64,000 bases of DNA from Hofstenia miamia (Eukaryota; Xenacoelomorpha; Acoela), in NCBI GenBank assembly GCA_004352715.1, contig SCFE01000026.1, positions 2,191,793 through 2,255,792 on the forward strand. The letters run 5' to 3'. Position 1 is the stretch's first letter. Every line of letters starts with the position of its first letter. The translations under genes and the position numbers were made by a program. This document shows positions 11,031 to 23,293 of this stretch, piece after piece. Below the pieces are notes generated by a model. It did not search any database, was not told the origin of the DNA, and saw nothing but the letters and a program-made list of their open reading frames with translations.

Positions 11031-14000
11031 AAAGCAATAACAGAGACATTCCGAAAGTAGTTTACATTATGAAAAACTAGTTCAAAATAGCAAAGGAATT
11101 GAAGGCACATATGAGCATTGAATCTCAATAAAATTCTGCATGTTCAGTGTGGAATTATTACTTAGAAAGACTAAGATATAATTACAAAGGTCTGTCACAA
11201 GCATATGCAATTCTCCACTAATTTAGAGTATTGCAATTATCTTTTAGGGTGTGGCCCGTACGGGCACCGGACACTAAAGTACGGGCATATATATACGGGC
11301 ACCTTTGTTAATAAAAAATATACTTAAAAAATGAATTAAATCACTTGTTCAAAATCTTGACGCAGTAGCTATGCCAAAACCAAATGTTCAGCGGAAAATT
11401 GATATAATTTTGTTTGCTCAAATTTCATTGGTCACTCGTAAATGCCATTCAAGTCTGTTCAACATAATGATTCAATTCTTAACGGACATTAATTTTTATT
11501 TTACGGGCCCAAAACGGCCTTCCAAATAACTCACACCATTAGAAATATATGGTACTGATAGAGTAATGTTAAAGGGTTTTGCACAAGATTGTGTAAAGAT
11601 GGCACCGGCTTCCGAACGTTTGGAAAATTGCAAGAGTCGGTAATTTTAACGGTCAAGTTTAAAAAATATTACTTGTTTTATCTGATAAGAAGGGAATATT
11701 TTACATAATTAGGAGAAAATCCTACGAAAATCATACTTTTCTGCTGGCAACTATATTGCTATTAATATAATAACTAAGTTTATCTCTGGAATCTCTCATT
11801 AATTTTACTATAAATTGAGTTGTTTTGCATTTTTCATTGCGTCATTTTACTTTCTATTTTTATGTACTAACTAAAAATATTAACAGAAGTTCTGTTTATA
11901 TAATAAGAAAATTCTATTTGTCGGATTTACCCTTGAAAGTTTATGACGCTTCATAAACATAAAGACATTTGAAAAGAAACTCAAAACAAAGTTGAAGGAT
12001 TAGGGAAGCTCGACACACGTTACTAGAATCTTAATTGTTTTTTAATTAATGATGTGTTTTATAGATAAGTTTTATGTATTTTAACTATCATAAAATATAA
12101 ACCAATTAAACCAATTTAAGCAAAGAATTGATAAATAGAAAATATTTAAAATTTTAAAATGGCTAAAAACATAGTTATAATAGTTTGAAATTTGCGTTAT
12201 GATTCAACTTTTTGTATAACCATGTAATATTCCAGATTGACACAGCTTATATATATATATATATATGTAATGAAAAATTTAGGTAATTCTAATTGGTTGG
12301 TGTTAATATTAACATAAATCTGCGAATTTATTAGTAAATGAACTGCAAATACATAAATAATATCACAGTTAAGAACAGTTATTTAAAATATCGGATAAAA
12401 AATTGATATTAAAAAGAATATTATGGTTTGATCAAGATAAAGAGTAATGAACTATAGAAAGTTGCATAAAATAAAAATGAAACAAATTTATTCGACATAG
12501 GTACATACAAATCTTTGATCGAACATTCCAGTAAATGCTGGAAAACAAGTTTCTAAACACAATGTTCAAATACTTAACAAAAATAGCGTTACACTGAATG
12601 CGTCAATCAATTCAATAAATATCGAAGGAATTACCATCTATTGTCTAAACACATCATCAGTTTTCTTTTTTTTAAAAATAAGTTACATTTAATATTTAGA
12701 GTGTTTTACAGCTACAACTGGTTACGGCGACTGAATATAACAGATTAACAAAAATGAGGCCGCAAACACACTTCGCCCACAGACCAAAATTTGATGCAAA
12801 AAATGAGTTTAAGTAGCCAAATCAAAGAATTAGCTATTGTACACATCTATGCACCTTTTGGAGCGATTTGCTTCTTTCAAAATTGCAAAAACCACCTTCA
12901 AATATAATGAGGCTTTAACAATAAACAATCATATTTCTGCATATCAAAACTTATGATTTGACTTCATAAAAATCAGCAAATATTGATATACTCAAGCAGA
13001 AATGTAGCTCTAACCTTTCTACTTTGAGATGAAATATTTCTAGAAATTTAACTTACTTCTTTGCTTGTGAAAACCTTTAATTGTTTGATGAACCCTTCTC
13101 TGTTGACAAGGGAATGCAATGGTTGATGGGAATTTTTTATATTCTTTGTATTGCATATTTGGACAAAATTTTACGCTAATTCCCTACTTACAAAAGTATT
13201 TATTGCTACTTTTGGTTTTTTGTACTGCAAATCGTCAGGCCGTGATTAAAGTAGGCCTTAATATACCATAGACAAAATTGGGCTTTCTACCGAACTGATA
13301 TGCACAATTATTGTACAAAATGAGATCGGATTGCATTACAGAACTTACAGGTCACATGTAATATAGAAAAGATTGCAAACGTTACGTTTATGTGCAAGGA
13401 CAAAAGCTTGTGAAAACTTAAAAGTCTAAGTGCAGAAAGGGACTGATTTCGAAACCTAAAATTCATAAATCCTTATTTAATGAAGCATATAACATTGGAA
13501 ACATTACCAAAATAGTTAATCGAAAATACGCACATTTCTTAGAATGACATTTACTAATATTTGGAAACATTTGCAAAGCATTACATAAAAATATTTATAA
13601 ATACCTTATGATACAAACGAATTTGGCATCTGCTTCTCGAACTGAATGGGGTCAACCAAAGCTAAAATATTGCTTTAAGTAAAATTTAACAAATACGTCA
13701 AATTCCTGTAAAAGTACGTAAAGCTACACGTACATTTAGATTATACAGGAAACCATATCATATTCTAAAATTCATGATGTAAAAATGGAACTTTTAGGAA
13801 ATATTTCAATGTCTTCTATCAAAGTATTAGATAGGGGTCAAAGTTGTCAAAAAATTTGCGCTAAAGGGCCCTTATATACTTTAGTTATTATGGCCAATTT
13901 TAATTGATTTGTCGCACCCGAGGCCACATTAGCAACATAATATTGACAAAACATAGTTTATCTTGTAAAAGTAGGGTTTAGAAGGTCTGTGGTGAAATTC

Positions 14001-14034
14001 AGTGTCATACCTGGATCGGTGAGCGGTCAGAGCC
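11031..14034. other. AT-rich spacer with a dispersed repeat
   Basis: No gene is supported. A GC-richer patch with repeated 'tacgggc' words lies at 11250-11310 and 'acgggccc' at 11503; they could be the ends of a small unrecognised element, but I could not define matching termini. A (TA) run lies at 12248-12266. Confidence 0.35.
12036..12201 (+). repeat. Dispersed repeat, copy 1 (second copy 23416-23572)
   Basis: About 160 bases around AAAATATAAACCAA, AATTGATAAATAGAAAATAT and ACATAGTTATAATAG recur in the same orientation at 23416-23572 with small substitutions and an indel. The family is not recognised and the boundaries are not defined by inverted ends or duplications. Confidence 0.7.
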
Positions 14035-14139
14035 CAGACTTGTCAACGAGCCGACATTTACAAGCTCGGCTCGGTTCGGCTCGTTTAAATTTTGTGTGAG
14101 TTCGGCTCGGCTCGCCATATAAAATCTNTGACAAGTCTG
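14035..14139 (+). mobile_element. GAGCC-rich hAT-like MITE, copy 1 (internally collapsed)
   Basis: Begins CAGACTTGTCAACGAGCC and ends TGACAAGTCTG, the inverted termini of a MITE family found nine times here. Most of the interior is replaced by a single N at 14128. Flanking octamers TCAGAGCC and TCACAGGC agree at six of eight positions, consistent with an old 8-bp target duplication. Confidence 0.75.
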
Positions 14140-14867
14140 TCACAGGCATCACACTTAAAACATGAAACTTTTAATTGTTGTTATACTTACACAGAATACA
14201 GTAAGGAAATAATGACCAACTATGATTATATAACATAAAAAGCGGCCTACGTTACTAAAGGCATTGATTTTGGACACGAGGTTAAAAATGGCAACCCTGA
14301 GTAAAAGCATAGGTTTCAGTGAGCGAAATTTTTATTTTTTTAACTTGCTTGAATTTTTAAATTTATATCACTATGTTAAGTATTTGATTGATTGGCTTAA
14401 TTTCTAATTTTTTAAAAATGTCAGTTTATTTAAAATTATTAAAATTGATTACGAAATACTGGTTGACCCTGAGCGCAGTATTTTTGTTTTACTGTTAAAG
14501 TAAGTCTTTGACAATAATATGAATTAAATAAACTGTTTTCTTTTATTTTAAATGCTCAATTAAGATCATGTTATTTTTCACTATCATTTTCCATATATTA
14601 ATGACGCTACAACTTCATTTGCATATAAAATCGAAGCAGTGAATATTTTTTTTTAAAAAAACTGCCAAAGATGTACTGTATCGTACACTATGCCAAGCCT
14701 AATTGCCTTATTGACATTATATTCCACAGTGCGTTAAGGATGAACACACTATGTGCCAGATTATTAAGCCAAGGCAAAATGGTAATAAAAAATGCAAGCT
14801 AAACCCAATATTTGAATATCTAAATCAAAATTGCAATTTAATCACCATTTATTGTACAATTGAATTA
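14140..14867. other. AT-rich spacer
   Basis: Nothing recognisable apart from AT-rich unique-looking sequence. Confidence 0.3.
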
Positions 14868-15512
14868 TTATATATATATATATATATATATATACATACA
14901 NNNNNNNNNNNNNNNNNNNNNNNNNNNNNNNNNNNNNNNNNNNNNNNNNNNNNNNNNNNNNNNNNNNNNNNNNNNNNNNNNNNNNNNNNNNNNNNNNNNN
15001 NNNNNNNNNNNNNNNNNNNNNNNNNNNNNNNNNNNNNNNNNNNNNNNNNNNNNNNNNNNNNNNNNNNNNNNNNNNNNNNNNNNNNNNNNNNNNNNNNNNN
15101 NNNNNNNNNNNNNNNNNNNNNNNNNNNNNNNNNNNNNNNNNNNNNNNNNNNNNNNNNNNNNNNNNNNNNNNNNNNNNNNNNNNNNNNNNNNNNNNNNNNN
15201 NNNNNNNNNNNNNNNNNNNNNNNNNNNNNNNNNNNNNNNNNNNNNNNNNNNNNNNNNNNNNNNNNNNNNNNNNNNNNNNNNNNNNNNNNNNNNNNNNNNN
15301 NNNNNNNNNNNNNNNNNNNNNNNNNNNNNNNNNNNNNNNNNNNNNNNNNNNNNNNNNNNNNNNNNNNNNNNNNNNNNNNNNNNNNNNNNNNNNNNNNNNN
15401 NNNNNNNNNNNNNNNNNNNNNACATACATACATACATACATACTACATACATACATACTACATACATACATACTACATACATACATACATACATACATAC
15501 ATACATACATGA
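14868..15512. repeat. (TA)n and (CATA)n microsatellite around a 521-N gap
   Basis: A (TA) run at about 14868-14894 leads into CATACA, then Ns at 14901-15421, then (ACAT)n with occasional 'ctacat' interruptions to about 15510. The gap is probably unsequenced microsatellite. Open frames reported through it (poly Tyr-Ile, Tyr-Ile-His-Thr) are not genes. Confidence 0.95.
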
Positions 15513-16180
15513 CATGCACCTGTATTTCGCATTTGGGTATTGTTGAAACTTGCAGGGAAAATGCGCTATAACTGGGCGTTTAGACAGTACATTGGAAATT
15601 TTAAGAGCAGTTTCTTGAAATGTGTAATTATACTTAGGACCAACACATGTGACCAATTATTCTAAACTCTCATTTGAATTTTTCACACACTGCAGGTATT
15701 AATGAGCATCTAAGATTTCCCAATGATGTCTCCAATTCAAACTCTTTACTGAATTCCTCACGTGTCATCTCTGAACCGTTACTACTATTAATTTTTATAT
15801 CAACTTCTTTAATGATAAATGGTTAGTGCTTTATCTTCATTACACAGTTCTGCATAGTTAAATTTTCCAATTGGCTTGTTATGCCAATGTCTAAGTAGAA
15901 ATATGGTAGTATATTGCCATCACCATAATCACGTATAAATATGAAAATATCATCGTATTTTCCATAAATTAATTGTAGGTAACAATATTTCATCAGAGGT
16001 TGCTTACATTGTGAAACTTTAATATATATTAAAGTTTTTTACGTTTATTCTTTAATATATTAAATGCTTTAAAGCAAATTTCAAGTTTTAAATGAATTTC
16101 GCGCGTATAATTAAGTATCGGCATAATGAAATGCACGTTCAAACAAAAGCTGTTTTAACTTGCTTTTAAACAGGATATGA
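15513..16180. other. AT-rich spacer
   Basis: No gene is visible; the stretch directly before 16181 is likely the 3' UTR side of the minus-strand LINE. Confidence 0.3.
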
Positions 16181-16186
16181 TTCGCC

Positions 16187-16405
16187 TCAAATCTTAAAAT
16201 GGATGGTAAGGAATTCCAAAGTTTCGGCCCAAAAATACAAAAGGAAACATCTCCTGCAGTAGAATAGGGTTTTGGGGTAATTAATAAATCTGATCATACG
16301 AACGTAAATCGCGATTTTGTGTGTATAATTGAAGGAATTCGGCAAGAGGTTTAGGTTCGTAGATGTAGATAATTCAATGGATAATACATATGATCTTATA
16401 ATCAA
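16187..16405 (-). pseudogene. LINE RT C-terminal end
   Basis: Across frames the minus strand reads PKPLAEFLQL and, lower down, FVFLGRNFGIPYHPF, a degraded form of the aromatic-Gly-x-x-x-W-N-S-L-P signature that ends CR1-type ORF2 proteins. Confidence 0.55.
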
Positions 16406-16658
16406 TTCTCTCTTTTATTGGTAAAATTTTTAACTTCTTCAGCAATGCTAGTGCAGACCACTTCCTAGGTTTTTAGAAAATTACTCTTGCTGCAAAATTG
16501 AGTACGGACTGTAATCGTTTTGTAAATTTATAGTACAGCCGATTTCCATAACTCAAACGTGGCAATACAATAGATTTTACTAGAGTAGCTGTTGATGCAA
16601 CAGCTAAGCAATGTCGAATATTCATAATATTACGCAGATAATATAATGCAGTTACTAA

Positions 16659-16952
16659 CTAGTTCCAGCAAGCAGAAGTTTTAGCATCATCAATCGTAAG
16701 CCGGTTCTTAAACATCGATGAATTTATCTCATCAATGCAGATTTTAAAACGTGAAACTCGATCTTTGTTTGGAACAAAACCCATATAGAGCTGTCTGTCA
16801 TCAGCATATAATTGGTATTCGAGCAAAGTATATGTACTAAAATGCAAGGGTCCCGCAATTGAGCCTTGCGGCACTCCAATATCTAAAGGAAAATCTAGTG
16901 ATACAGATGAGCGAATTTCTACTTTCTCCCAGTTAAATAGCATATAAACCAA
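16659..16952 (-). pseudogene. LINE reverse transcriptase motifs B and C
   Basis: The frame contains DIGVPQGSIAGPLHFSTY (motif B) and YQLYADDRQLYMGF (motif C with the catalytic Asp pair). The usual I-N-D between them is worn away. It continues with INSSMFKNRLTIDDAKT, matching the region after motif C where N-x-x-K is expected. Confidence 0.85.
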
Positions 16953-17186
16953 TCAAAAGCCGAGCCAAAAACAATAATGTAAACGTTGAATAAGTATAAA
17001 ATGATCCAATGCATCAAAAGCGGCAGATGAGACTAATAATGTAACAAATCCATCATCATCAAGAGATCATTCTTTCCTCGAAGTAATGCTGATTCAGTTG
17101 ACTAATACTTTGTATATGCTGATTGGAATTTTTCTCTCAAGGATTATCTATCTAAATGATCATTCAATTGTGATAAAACTACCCCT

Positions 17187-17519
17187 TCAAAAAACCATGA
17201 GAGAAATACTCGAAACAGGTCTATATTTGGAAAATAATTCTTTGTTGCAAATTAGTTTCTTTAGAAGAAGACGAACTATGTCTTCTTTGTATATTTCCGG
17301 TACAGTATTGCACATGAAAAAACGATTTATAATATTTGCAAAATTTTCTGAAAGTAAAGGCAGTAGCAATACAACCAATTTTCTTGGAAAAGAATCTAAA
17401 TTACAATTTTTGATTGGGGAATTTTTGAAAAGATGAAAAATGTCATCAACCACGAGCAATAGGAAGAATTTGATAAAACTGTTTTTCGATGTGGCAGGCA
17501 TCATCACTAAAGGTTGCAA
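17187..17519 (-). pseudogene. LINE reverse transcriptase N-terminal region
   Basis: The frame includes PEIYKEDIVRLLLKK and FSKYRPVSSISLMVF, the 'P-x-x-F/Y-K-x-A/D ... V-x-P-L-L-K-K ... N/K-Y-R-P-V-S' leader of CR1-like RTs. Confidence 0.75.
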
Positions 17520-17786
17520 TTAGATTTGACACCTTTTCATGATAAAACTCGGCAAATATATTAGCAAGTTCACATTCATCAATCTGTTACTATCAATCTT
17601 TTACTCAATGAGAAAAAAAATTCAGAATTTCAAGGTACTAAGTAACGTTGAACTATAGTTATCTTCTTCATTGGCGCATATCTATCAACTAGGAATTTAT
17701 ATTTACAATCAAGTTTAATGCAGCATTCATTAATTTGTACGGATGTGGGTATAAATTTATAAAAAACTGTTAAAAACGATTGAATG

Positions 17787-18176
17787 TCAATCGATTTCAG
17801 ATGGAGGGTGAGACTTATGTAGTTCCCCTAAAACAGCAACATGGTCAGAGAGTAAAATGCCCGCTTTCATAGATGTAGGTTTAATAACGCTTTCTGTATT
17901 TCGTACCAAAATAAGATCAATAGTTCTATTTCCACGCGTACAAAATTCAACCAATTGAGTTAATTCAACTGAATCCAAAAATGAACCAAATTCTTCAAGT
18001 TCGGATGATGTATTATTTACAACATGTATATTAAAATCACCACAAATAGCCAGAGGAGTGGGGTCGGCAAATTCCATTAATTCATCGAAAAATTGATTCC
18101 TCCAAAATTGATGCTTAGCTAAAACTCCAGGATAAGCAAGTAAGATGAAATGAATTTTTGCAGATTTATATTTCAA
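17787..18176 (-). pseudogene. LINE endonuclease, C-terminal half
   Basis: Contains LAICGDFNIHVVN (GD-N motif), RGNRTIDLILVRN and ILLSDHVAVLGEL with an intact S-D-H catalytic triplet. Similar in layout to APE-type endonucleases of CR1-like LINEs. Confidence 0.85.
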
Positions 18177-18216
18177 TATACAATCTATAACATCGAAAGA
18201 TTTTGCGTGATACTTT

Positions 18217-18492
18217 TTACAAGGACATGATTGAATTGTGGTACATTATGGCAATGCTACCACCAGGTCTATCTTTTCGTGGAATACCAAATATATTATA
18301 GCCATGAGGACATAGATCTGATGGGGTGACTGAATCATCTTCACGTATCCATGTCTCAGTGAGAGCTAATACCGAAATATTTGAATCTAGTATATACTCA
18401 ACAATTAATGATGATTTAGAAATTTCAGAAATAACTTTTTCCAAAACATCTTTCATAAACAAAATGGCTGTGACAATAATAATTTTCAACAA
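18217..18492 (-). pseudogene. LINE endonuclease, N-terminal half
   Basis: Contains ISVLALTETWIREDDSV (catalytic Glu in T-E-T-W) and a PRKDRPGGSIAIMYH stretch (R-x-G-G-G-V/I-A region with the middle Gly worn to Pro/Ser). A frameshift separates it from the C-terminal half at about 18200. Confidence 0.85.
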
Positions 18493-18677
18493 ATTTCTAT
18501 TAATTATCTTTGTGCTTTAAAGCAAAATATATGTAAATTAATATACCTATAGGTACTTAAAGAAATTAAAAATTATAGCAAAATCTATAAGAAGTTTAGG
18601 ATTTTTTATCTTTCAAAAAACATTTGAAATCATAGACTTTGAGTGAACTTGATCCTCAAAAAAATTCATAGAAATCC

Positions 18678-19000
18678 TTAGACTAGAGTTTTTCCAAAGT
18701 AACAAAGCAAAATTCGTAGTATTCCACACACAGTTGCTTTCAGTATTGTCGCGGTTGTTTTTTTACCGCTTTGCGTTGTCGGCGCCCTGTTTTCAATCGG
18801 GACAGTTCGACCACATCGCAAATGTGCGCCACCATCATGGGATTTACGCAGACAAAACATTTCAGTCCGTCTGCGACCAGAAATGGCCCTCATAGGAACT
18901 ACTATTTTAAACATTCAAGGCAGGGGCTGCTCGCCTCAGTTTTAACCCGGCCCAGTGCAAAGATCGAGCTGGACGAACTACAAGATTACTCCAATGTATA
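18678..19000 (-). other. GC-rich stretch, probable 5' region of the minus-strand LINE
   Basis: Base composition rises sharply between about 18765 and 18980. Both strands have open frames (minus 18914-18678 and plus 18771-19028). Neither matches a family I know. Its place just upstream of the minus-strand endonuclease suggests a LINE 5' UTR or ORF1 remnant, but that is only inference. Confidence 0.4.
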
Positions 19001-19887
19001 CGGATTCCATAATTTTGCGGGATACTAAACAACATTGACCAATTAATTACAAACATTTTGGAAAGTATATCATCACTGTATAGAGCTAAACATTTTATGC
19101 AAATTCGTGAAAACGTGCGTCATTAAAACATTGTATTTAAACCAGTGATGAGTCAGCAGATTTATTTGTATTTAACATATATCTATAAAAGCGATTTTTA
19201 TGTTATTTACATATAATATTTTTATTTGAAAAATCTCTAGATGTATTGTTCGTAAAGTTTTCAGAATTGGTAGAACAACTAAAATATCTTTCAAGACACT
19301 GCGTTGAAATTACATTTCCGACTAAAATTTAATTAAAAAATGCTAAAATCGATTTCTTTTATGTGCTGTTTCTCCGCTAACTAATTTTCTTGGGATATAT
19401 TATGCGAAGAGGAACTGAACGTTCGAGGCGTCAAGTGCATAGAGAGATGAAATTGTTTTTAATGTTAGTGAATTTGCTGAGCTAAGCCAATCTAAACTGA
19501 TGGATATTTTCCTTTTATAACACATTAATTATTAAAATCTTAAAATGTCGAGAGAAATTTGATTACCACCAATTAGTAATTGCCGAAAACCAAATTTGGT
19601 GCCATTAAGTCATTTACGGTTTAAATGTCATCGAGTATAAATATATACATTGCTTTCATATAGTATACAGTCATCTAACCAATTAAATTTTTCTATTTAC
19701 GAGAAGCTTAAATCAAGCGTAATAATATCAAATTTACCTAAGAGCTACTCAAATGTTAGAAAAAAACTATTAAATAATCTCTTGCAAGTATACTTTTTTC
19801 ATTAATTTCTGCATGCATTAAAATGATATCTAGGGGTTCAATGATCAAGATATCTTTAATTAATCAAAGTGGACATTCACAACCAAT
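19001..19887. other. AT-rich spacer
   Basis: No gene or repeat could be supported. Confidence 0.3.
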
Positions 19888-20248
19888 CAGACTTGTCAAC
19901 GAGCGGACATTTCCAAGCTGGACTCGTTGAAATTTTGTGAAAGTTCGGCTCGGGTCGGCTCGCCACATAAAATCTTTGAATGAGGCTCGTTTTAGCTCGG
20001 TATTATTTTTAAAAATATTGGGCTCAAAGAATTTTTACATAGCTCTTCCTATTATTTAATAAACATTTCTTAAATATGATTATAGGAAAGGCATACTGAC
20101 TGCAAAAAATAAGAAAAATCTTCATAATCAAATTAACAAGCAGAACTATAAACTTACTTTGCCTAAAATAGGCTCGCTTCGGGCTCGTTGTATATCAAAT
20201 ACTGTCGTCAAGCTCGGCTCGGATCGGCTCGGCTTGTTGACAAGTCTG
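19888..20248 (+). mobile_element. GAGCC-rich hAT-like MITE, copy 2, with 8-bp TSD
   Basis: A 361-bp element starts CAGACTTGTCAACGAGC and ends with the inverted form (GTTGACAAGTCTG). It is flanked on both sides by CAACCAAT (19880-19887 and 20249-20256), a perfect 8-bp target duplication as made by hAT transposases. Tandem GGCTC/GAGCC words near both ends are probably transposase-binding subterminal repeats. It has no coding capacity. Confidence 0.92.
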
Positions 20249-20660
20249 CAACCAATTAATGGAAAATTTTAAACAGAACATCAAAATATATATTATATAA
20301 AACTTTATTCAGGAAAGCTTTCGAAACACGATGATTGATCATTGGTACAAAACTAGACAATAGATTTCTGAGCTTACTGGGACTGGATCAAAAAAAAAGG
20401 TTTGGACAATTTTTTGCGAAAATATTTCAATGATTTTAAGGTTTTCTACAGAAATTTGGAGAGTTTGCGTAAAATATGTATTATCACACTTGTTCGAAAT
20501 AATGGTTGAAAGAAAATTATATAGAAATTATGAATAATATTAAAGAAAACTAACTCAAAATATAAAAAGGTTAAATTGGTTCATTTAAGTACATGACTGT
20601 ACCTATGAAATACGGAGACATCGAAAATGGTTTGTAAGGTACAAATTATAAAACATCAAT
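20249..20660. other. AT-rich spacer
   Basis: Nothing recognisable. Confidence 0.3.
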
Positions 20661-21096
20661 TTTTAGCTGAGTTTAACTTTGTGATTACTAACTTTATTTA
20701 TCAGCTAATAAAATAAAATTGCAAAATTTAAACATTAAAAATTCAATGAATACTTGAATTACGTTTATGCTTCTTATTTTTAATCTTATTCGCCTGAACG
20801 TGTATGGCTTTTCTAATAGCGTATTAATTAATATTTTCAAAAAATTCAAAGGGGTATTGCACTTAAGAAATTTCACATATACCAAGAGAATGAAGAAATT
20901 GCAAATATATAATTTTTGCAGGTTTCAGTGATTTATAATTTTTTCAATTTCGTCAAAAAAAATTGAAAGATATGATTTCTCTCTATAGAGTAACCCTTAC
21001 TTTTAAAGATCATAAATTTTCAGCTGTCTGGCTCAAATAGTTTTACATAATTACACTTTAAAACAACACTTTTTCATCATGCGTAAAAAAAATAAA

Positions 21097-21509
21097 AAAA
21101 TTTTGAAGATCTTAATGCAGGTGTTGATTTATTCACGGTTTTGATATGGGTTTTGGTGGGTGCTCCATCAGAAGCTCTCTATAGATTGTTTCTGTGGACT
21201 TACACAAATTTGGATGTATATATGTCTGGTGGTTCACATCAAGCGTTTTACTTCTATTTCCCGGCGAATAATGGACCCATATCCAATGAATTTTTAAAGA
21301 GTGGAAAAATAGTCGATGGATTTTTGATAATTAAAGGAGATGAAGCTCCCAACATCCGCCTCAATGTTTTTGACAATTTGTCACCTGACGAGTTGATACA
21401 TGGTCATAACTTTCACTTGAGTGAAACTCAAAATGCTGCTAAAAGGCAATTCTTACATACCTTAGCGAAAACATTTAACCTCGTTAAAAAATCAAAGTTA
21501 AATTTGTGA
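21097..21509 (+). CDS. Unrecognised open frame, copy A
   Basis: The frame is open from about 21097 to TGA at 21507-21509. Possible starts are the acceptor-like TGCAG at 21116-21120 or a non-ATG codon, so it may be a last exon rather than a whole gene. The readable product has a hydrophobic start (FTVLIWVLVGAPSEALYRLF), a middle with VYMSGGSHQAFYFYF and a charged tail with KGDEAPNIRLNVFDN, LSPDELIHGHNFHLS and a basic end. I do not recognise it. Codon choice and conserved length across copies suggest past coding; the reverse strand has no comparable frame. Confidence 0.4.
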
Positions 21510-21534
21510 TGCAATCATGCGTAAAAAAAATAAA

Positions 21535-21885
21535 AAAATTTTGAAGATCTTAATGCAGGTGTTGATTTATTCACGGTTTTGATATGGGTTTTGGTGGGTG
21601 CTCCATCAGAAGCTCTCTATAGATTGTTTCTGTGGACTTACACAAATTTGGATGTATATATGTCTGGTGGTTCACATCAAGCGTTTTACTTCTATTTCTC
21701 GGCGAATAATGGACCCATATCCAATGAATTTTTAAAGAGTGGAAAAATAGTCGATGGATTTTTGATAATTAAAGGAGATGAAGCTCCCAACATCCGCCTC
21801 AATGTTTTTGACCATTTGTCACCTGACGAGTTGATACATGGTCATAACTTTCACTTGAGTGAAACTCAAAATGCTGCTAAAAGGC
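21535..21885 (+). CDS. Unrecognised open frame, copy B (cut by N)
   Basis: Same frame as copy A, starting within a unit that joins directly to the end of A. Two amino-acid changes are visible: YFSANN for YFPANN, and VFDHLS for VFDNLS. The copy is cut by the N at 21886 after NAAKR, so the C-terminal end is missing. Confidence 0.35.
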
Positions 21886-22321
21886 NTTTTTAGCTGAGTT
21901 TAACTTTGTGATTACTAACTTTATTTATCAGCTAATAAAATAAAATTGCAAAATTTAAACATTAAAAATTCAATGAATACTTGAATTACGTTTATGCTTC
22001 TTATTTTTAATCTTATTCGCCTGAACGTGTATGGCTTTTCTAATAGCGTATTAATTAATATTTTCAAAAAATTCAAAGGGGTATTGCACTTAAGAAATTT
22101 CACATATACCAAGAGAATGAAGAAATTGCAAATATATAATTTTTGCAGGTTTCAGTGATTTATAATTTTTTCAATTTCGTCAAAAAAAATTGAAAGATAT
22201 GATTTCTCTCTATAGAGTAACCCTTACTTTTAAAGATCATAAATTTTCAGCTGTCTGGCTCAAATAGTTTTACATAATTACACTTTAAAACAACACTTTT
22301 TCATCATGCGTAAAAAAAATA

Positions 22322-22736
22322 AAATTTTTTTGAAGATCTTAATGCAGATGTTGATTTATTCACGGTTTTGATATGGGTTTTGGTGGGTGCTCCATCAGAA
22401 GCTCTCTATAGATTGTTTCTGTGGACTTACACAAATTTGGATGTATATATGTCTGGTGGTTCACATCAAGCGTTTTACTTCTATTTCCCGGCGAATAATG
22501 GACCCATATCCAATGAATTTTTAAAGAGTGGAAAAATAGTCGATGGATTTTTGATAATTAAAGGAGATGAAGCTCCCAACATCCGCCTCAATGTTTTTGA
22601 CAATTTGTCACCTGACGAGTTGATACATGGTCATAACTTTCACTTGAGTGAAACTCAAAATGCTGCTAAAAGGCAATTCTTACATACCTTAGCGAAAACA
22701 TTTAACCTCGTTAAAAAATCAAAGTTAAATTTGTGA
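22322..22736 (+). CDS. Unrecognised open frame, copy C
   Basis: Protein identical to copy A over the readable part, with two DNA changes just upstream (an A/T change in the poly-A stretch and GCAGATG for GCAGGTG near the acceptor-like site). After the stop the flanking sequence differs from that after copy A (TGTTGTATGCC), and an A-rich run at 22779-22795 follows. Confidence 0.4.
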
Positions 22737-22738
22737 TG

Positions 22739-23293
22739 TTGTATGCCTGTTTTTTAGCTTAATATATAGGTTGGCAATTAAAAAAAAAAAAAAAAGTTGA
22801 CAATTCTGTAAATAAATATTGAATTTCGTTCTGTGTTTTACATCTGGGTTCTAATCTTTCGGTTAAAGCAATTTTATGGAGATTCCAAGTAAAAACTTTT
22901 TATATTGGTCCAAAAATGATTGAGAAGCACCATATTGGAAAAGTGAAAAATTGTATAATTTTCACAAATTAATTTTATTTTTTCATTATAAATTCCCACT
23001 GTAAAATCCTAACCTAAATTACTAGGGACCATTCAGAAACATGGGACTGGTAACATAACCGAAGAAAGTGCGATCACAAATTTTAGAATTTTAAACATAA
23101 TTTTGCCAGTTTTCATCAAAATTGAAATTATGTGGGGACTACACATAAGATACGAAGTCAAAAAATGTCATGAGACTAGTGTGAGCTGAGATCAAATTTA
23201 ATAAGATTAAATGGAACTGCGGCCAAAAATTTTGATTGCAGAGAACTCTATCAATAACACATTGACGTTGTAACCTAAGACTTGTCCAAACAG
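22739..23293. other. AT-rich spacer
   Basis: Contains a 17-base A run at about 22779 next to TATAGGTTGGCAATTAAA, which resembles one mariner terminal repeat but has no partner that I found. Confidence 0.3.

Larger units (their letters stand above)
16181..18500 (-). mobile_element. Decayed CR1-like LINE on the minus strand
   Basis: Reading from 18500 downward: endonuclease N-terminal half (18492-18217), endonuclease C-terminal half (18176-17787), RT N-terminal region (17519-17187), RT motifs B and C (16952-16659) and the RT C-terminal end (16405-16187). The order and spacing are those of one CR1-like ORF2 broken by frameshifts. It differs clearly from the plus-strand LINEs at 3.2 and 9.2 kb. 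A GC-rich stretch at 18678-18990 lies where its 5' region or ORF1 would be. Confidence 0.85.
20661..22738 (+). repeat. Triplicated unit carrying an unrecognised open frame
   Basis: Unit A (20661-21512) and unit C (21887-22738) match over about 850 bases with a handful of substitutions. Unit B (21513-21885) repeats only the coding part and follows A with no N. A single N at 21886 separates B from C. The A-B junction looks like a real tandem duplication, whereas B-C may be a contig overlap or alternative haplotype. Confidence 0.85.

Noticed and set aside
11226-11545. Small element suggested by TACGGGC words and a TAGGGTGTGG start
   Set aside because: No convincing inverted partner or target duplication was found.
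14751-15656. Several long open frames on both strands across the N gap
   Set aside because: They consist of N-derived X and of (TA)/(CATA) microsatellite codons.
18771-19028. Plus-strand frame of 85 codons in the GC-rich stretch
   Set aside because: Overlaps an equally long minus-strand frame; no homology or splice support.
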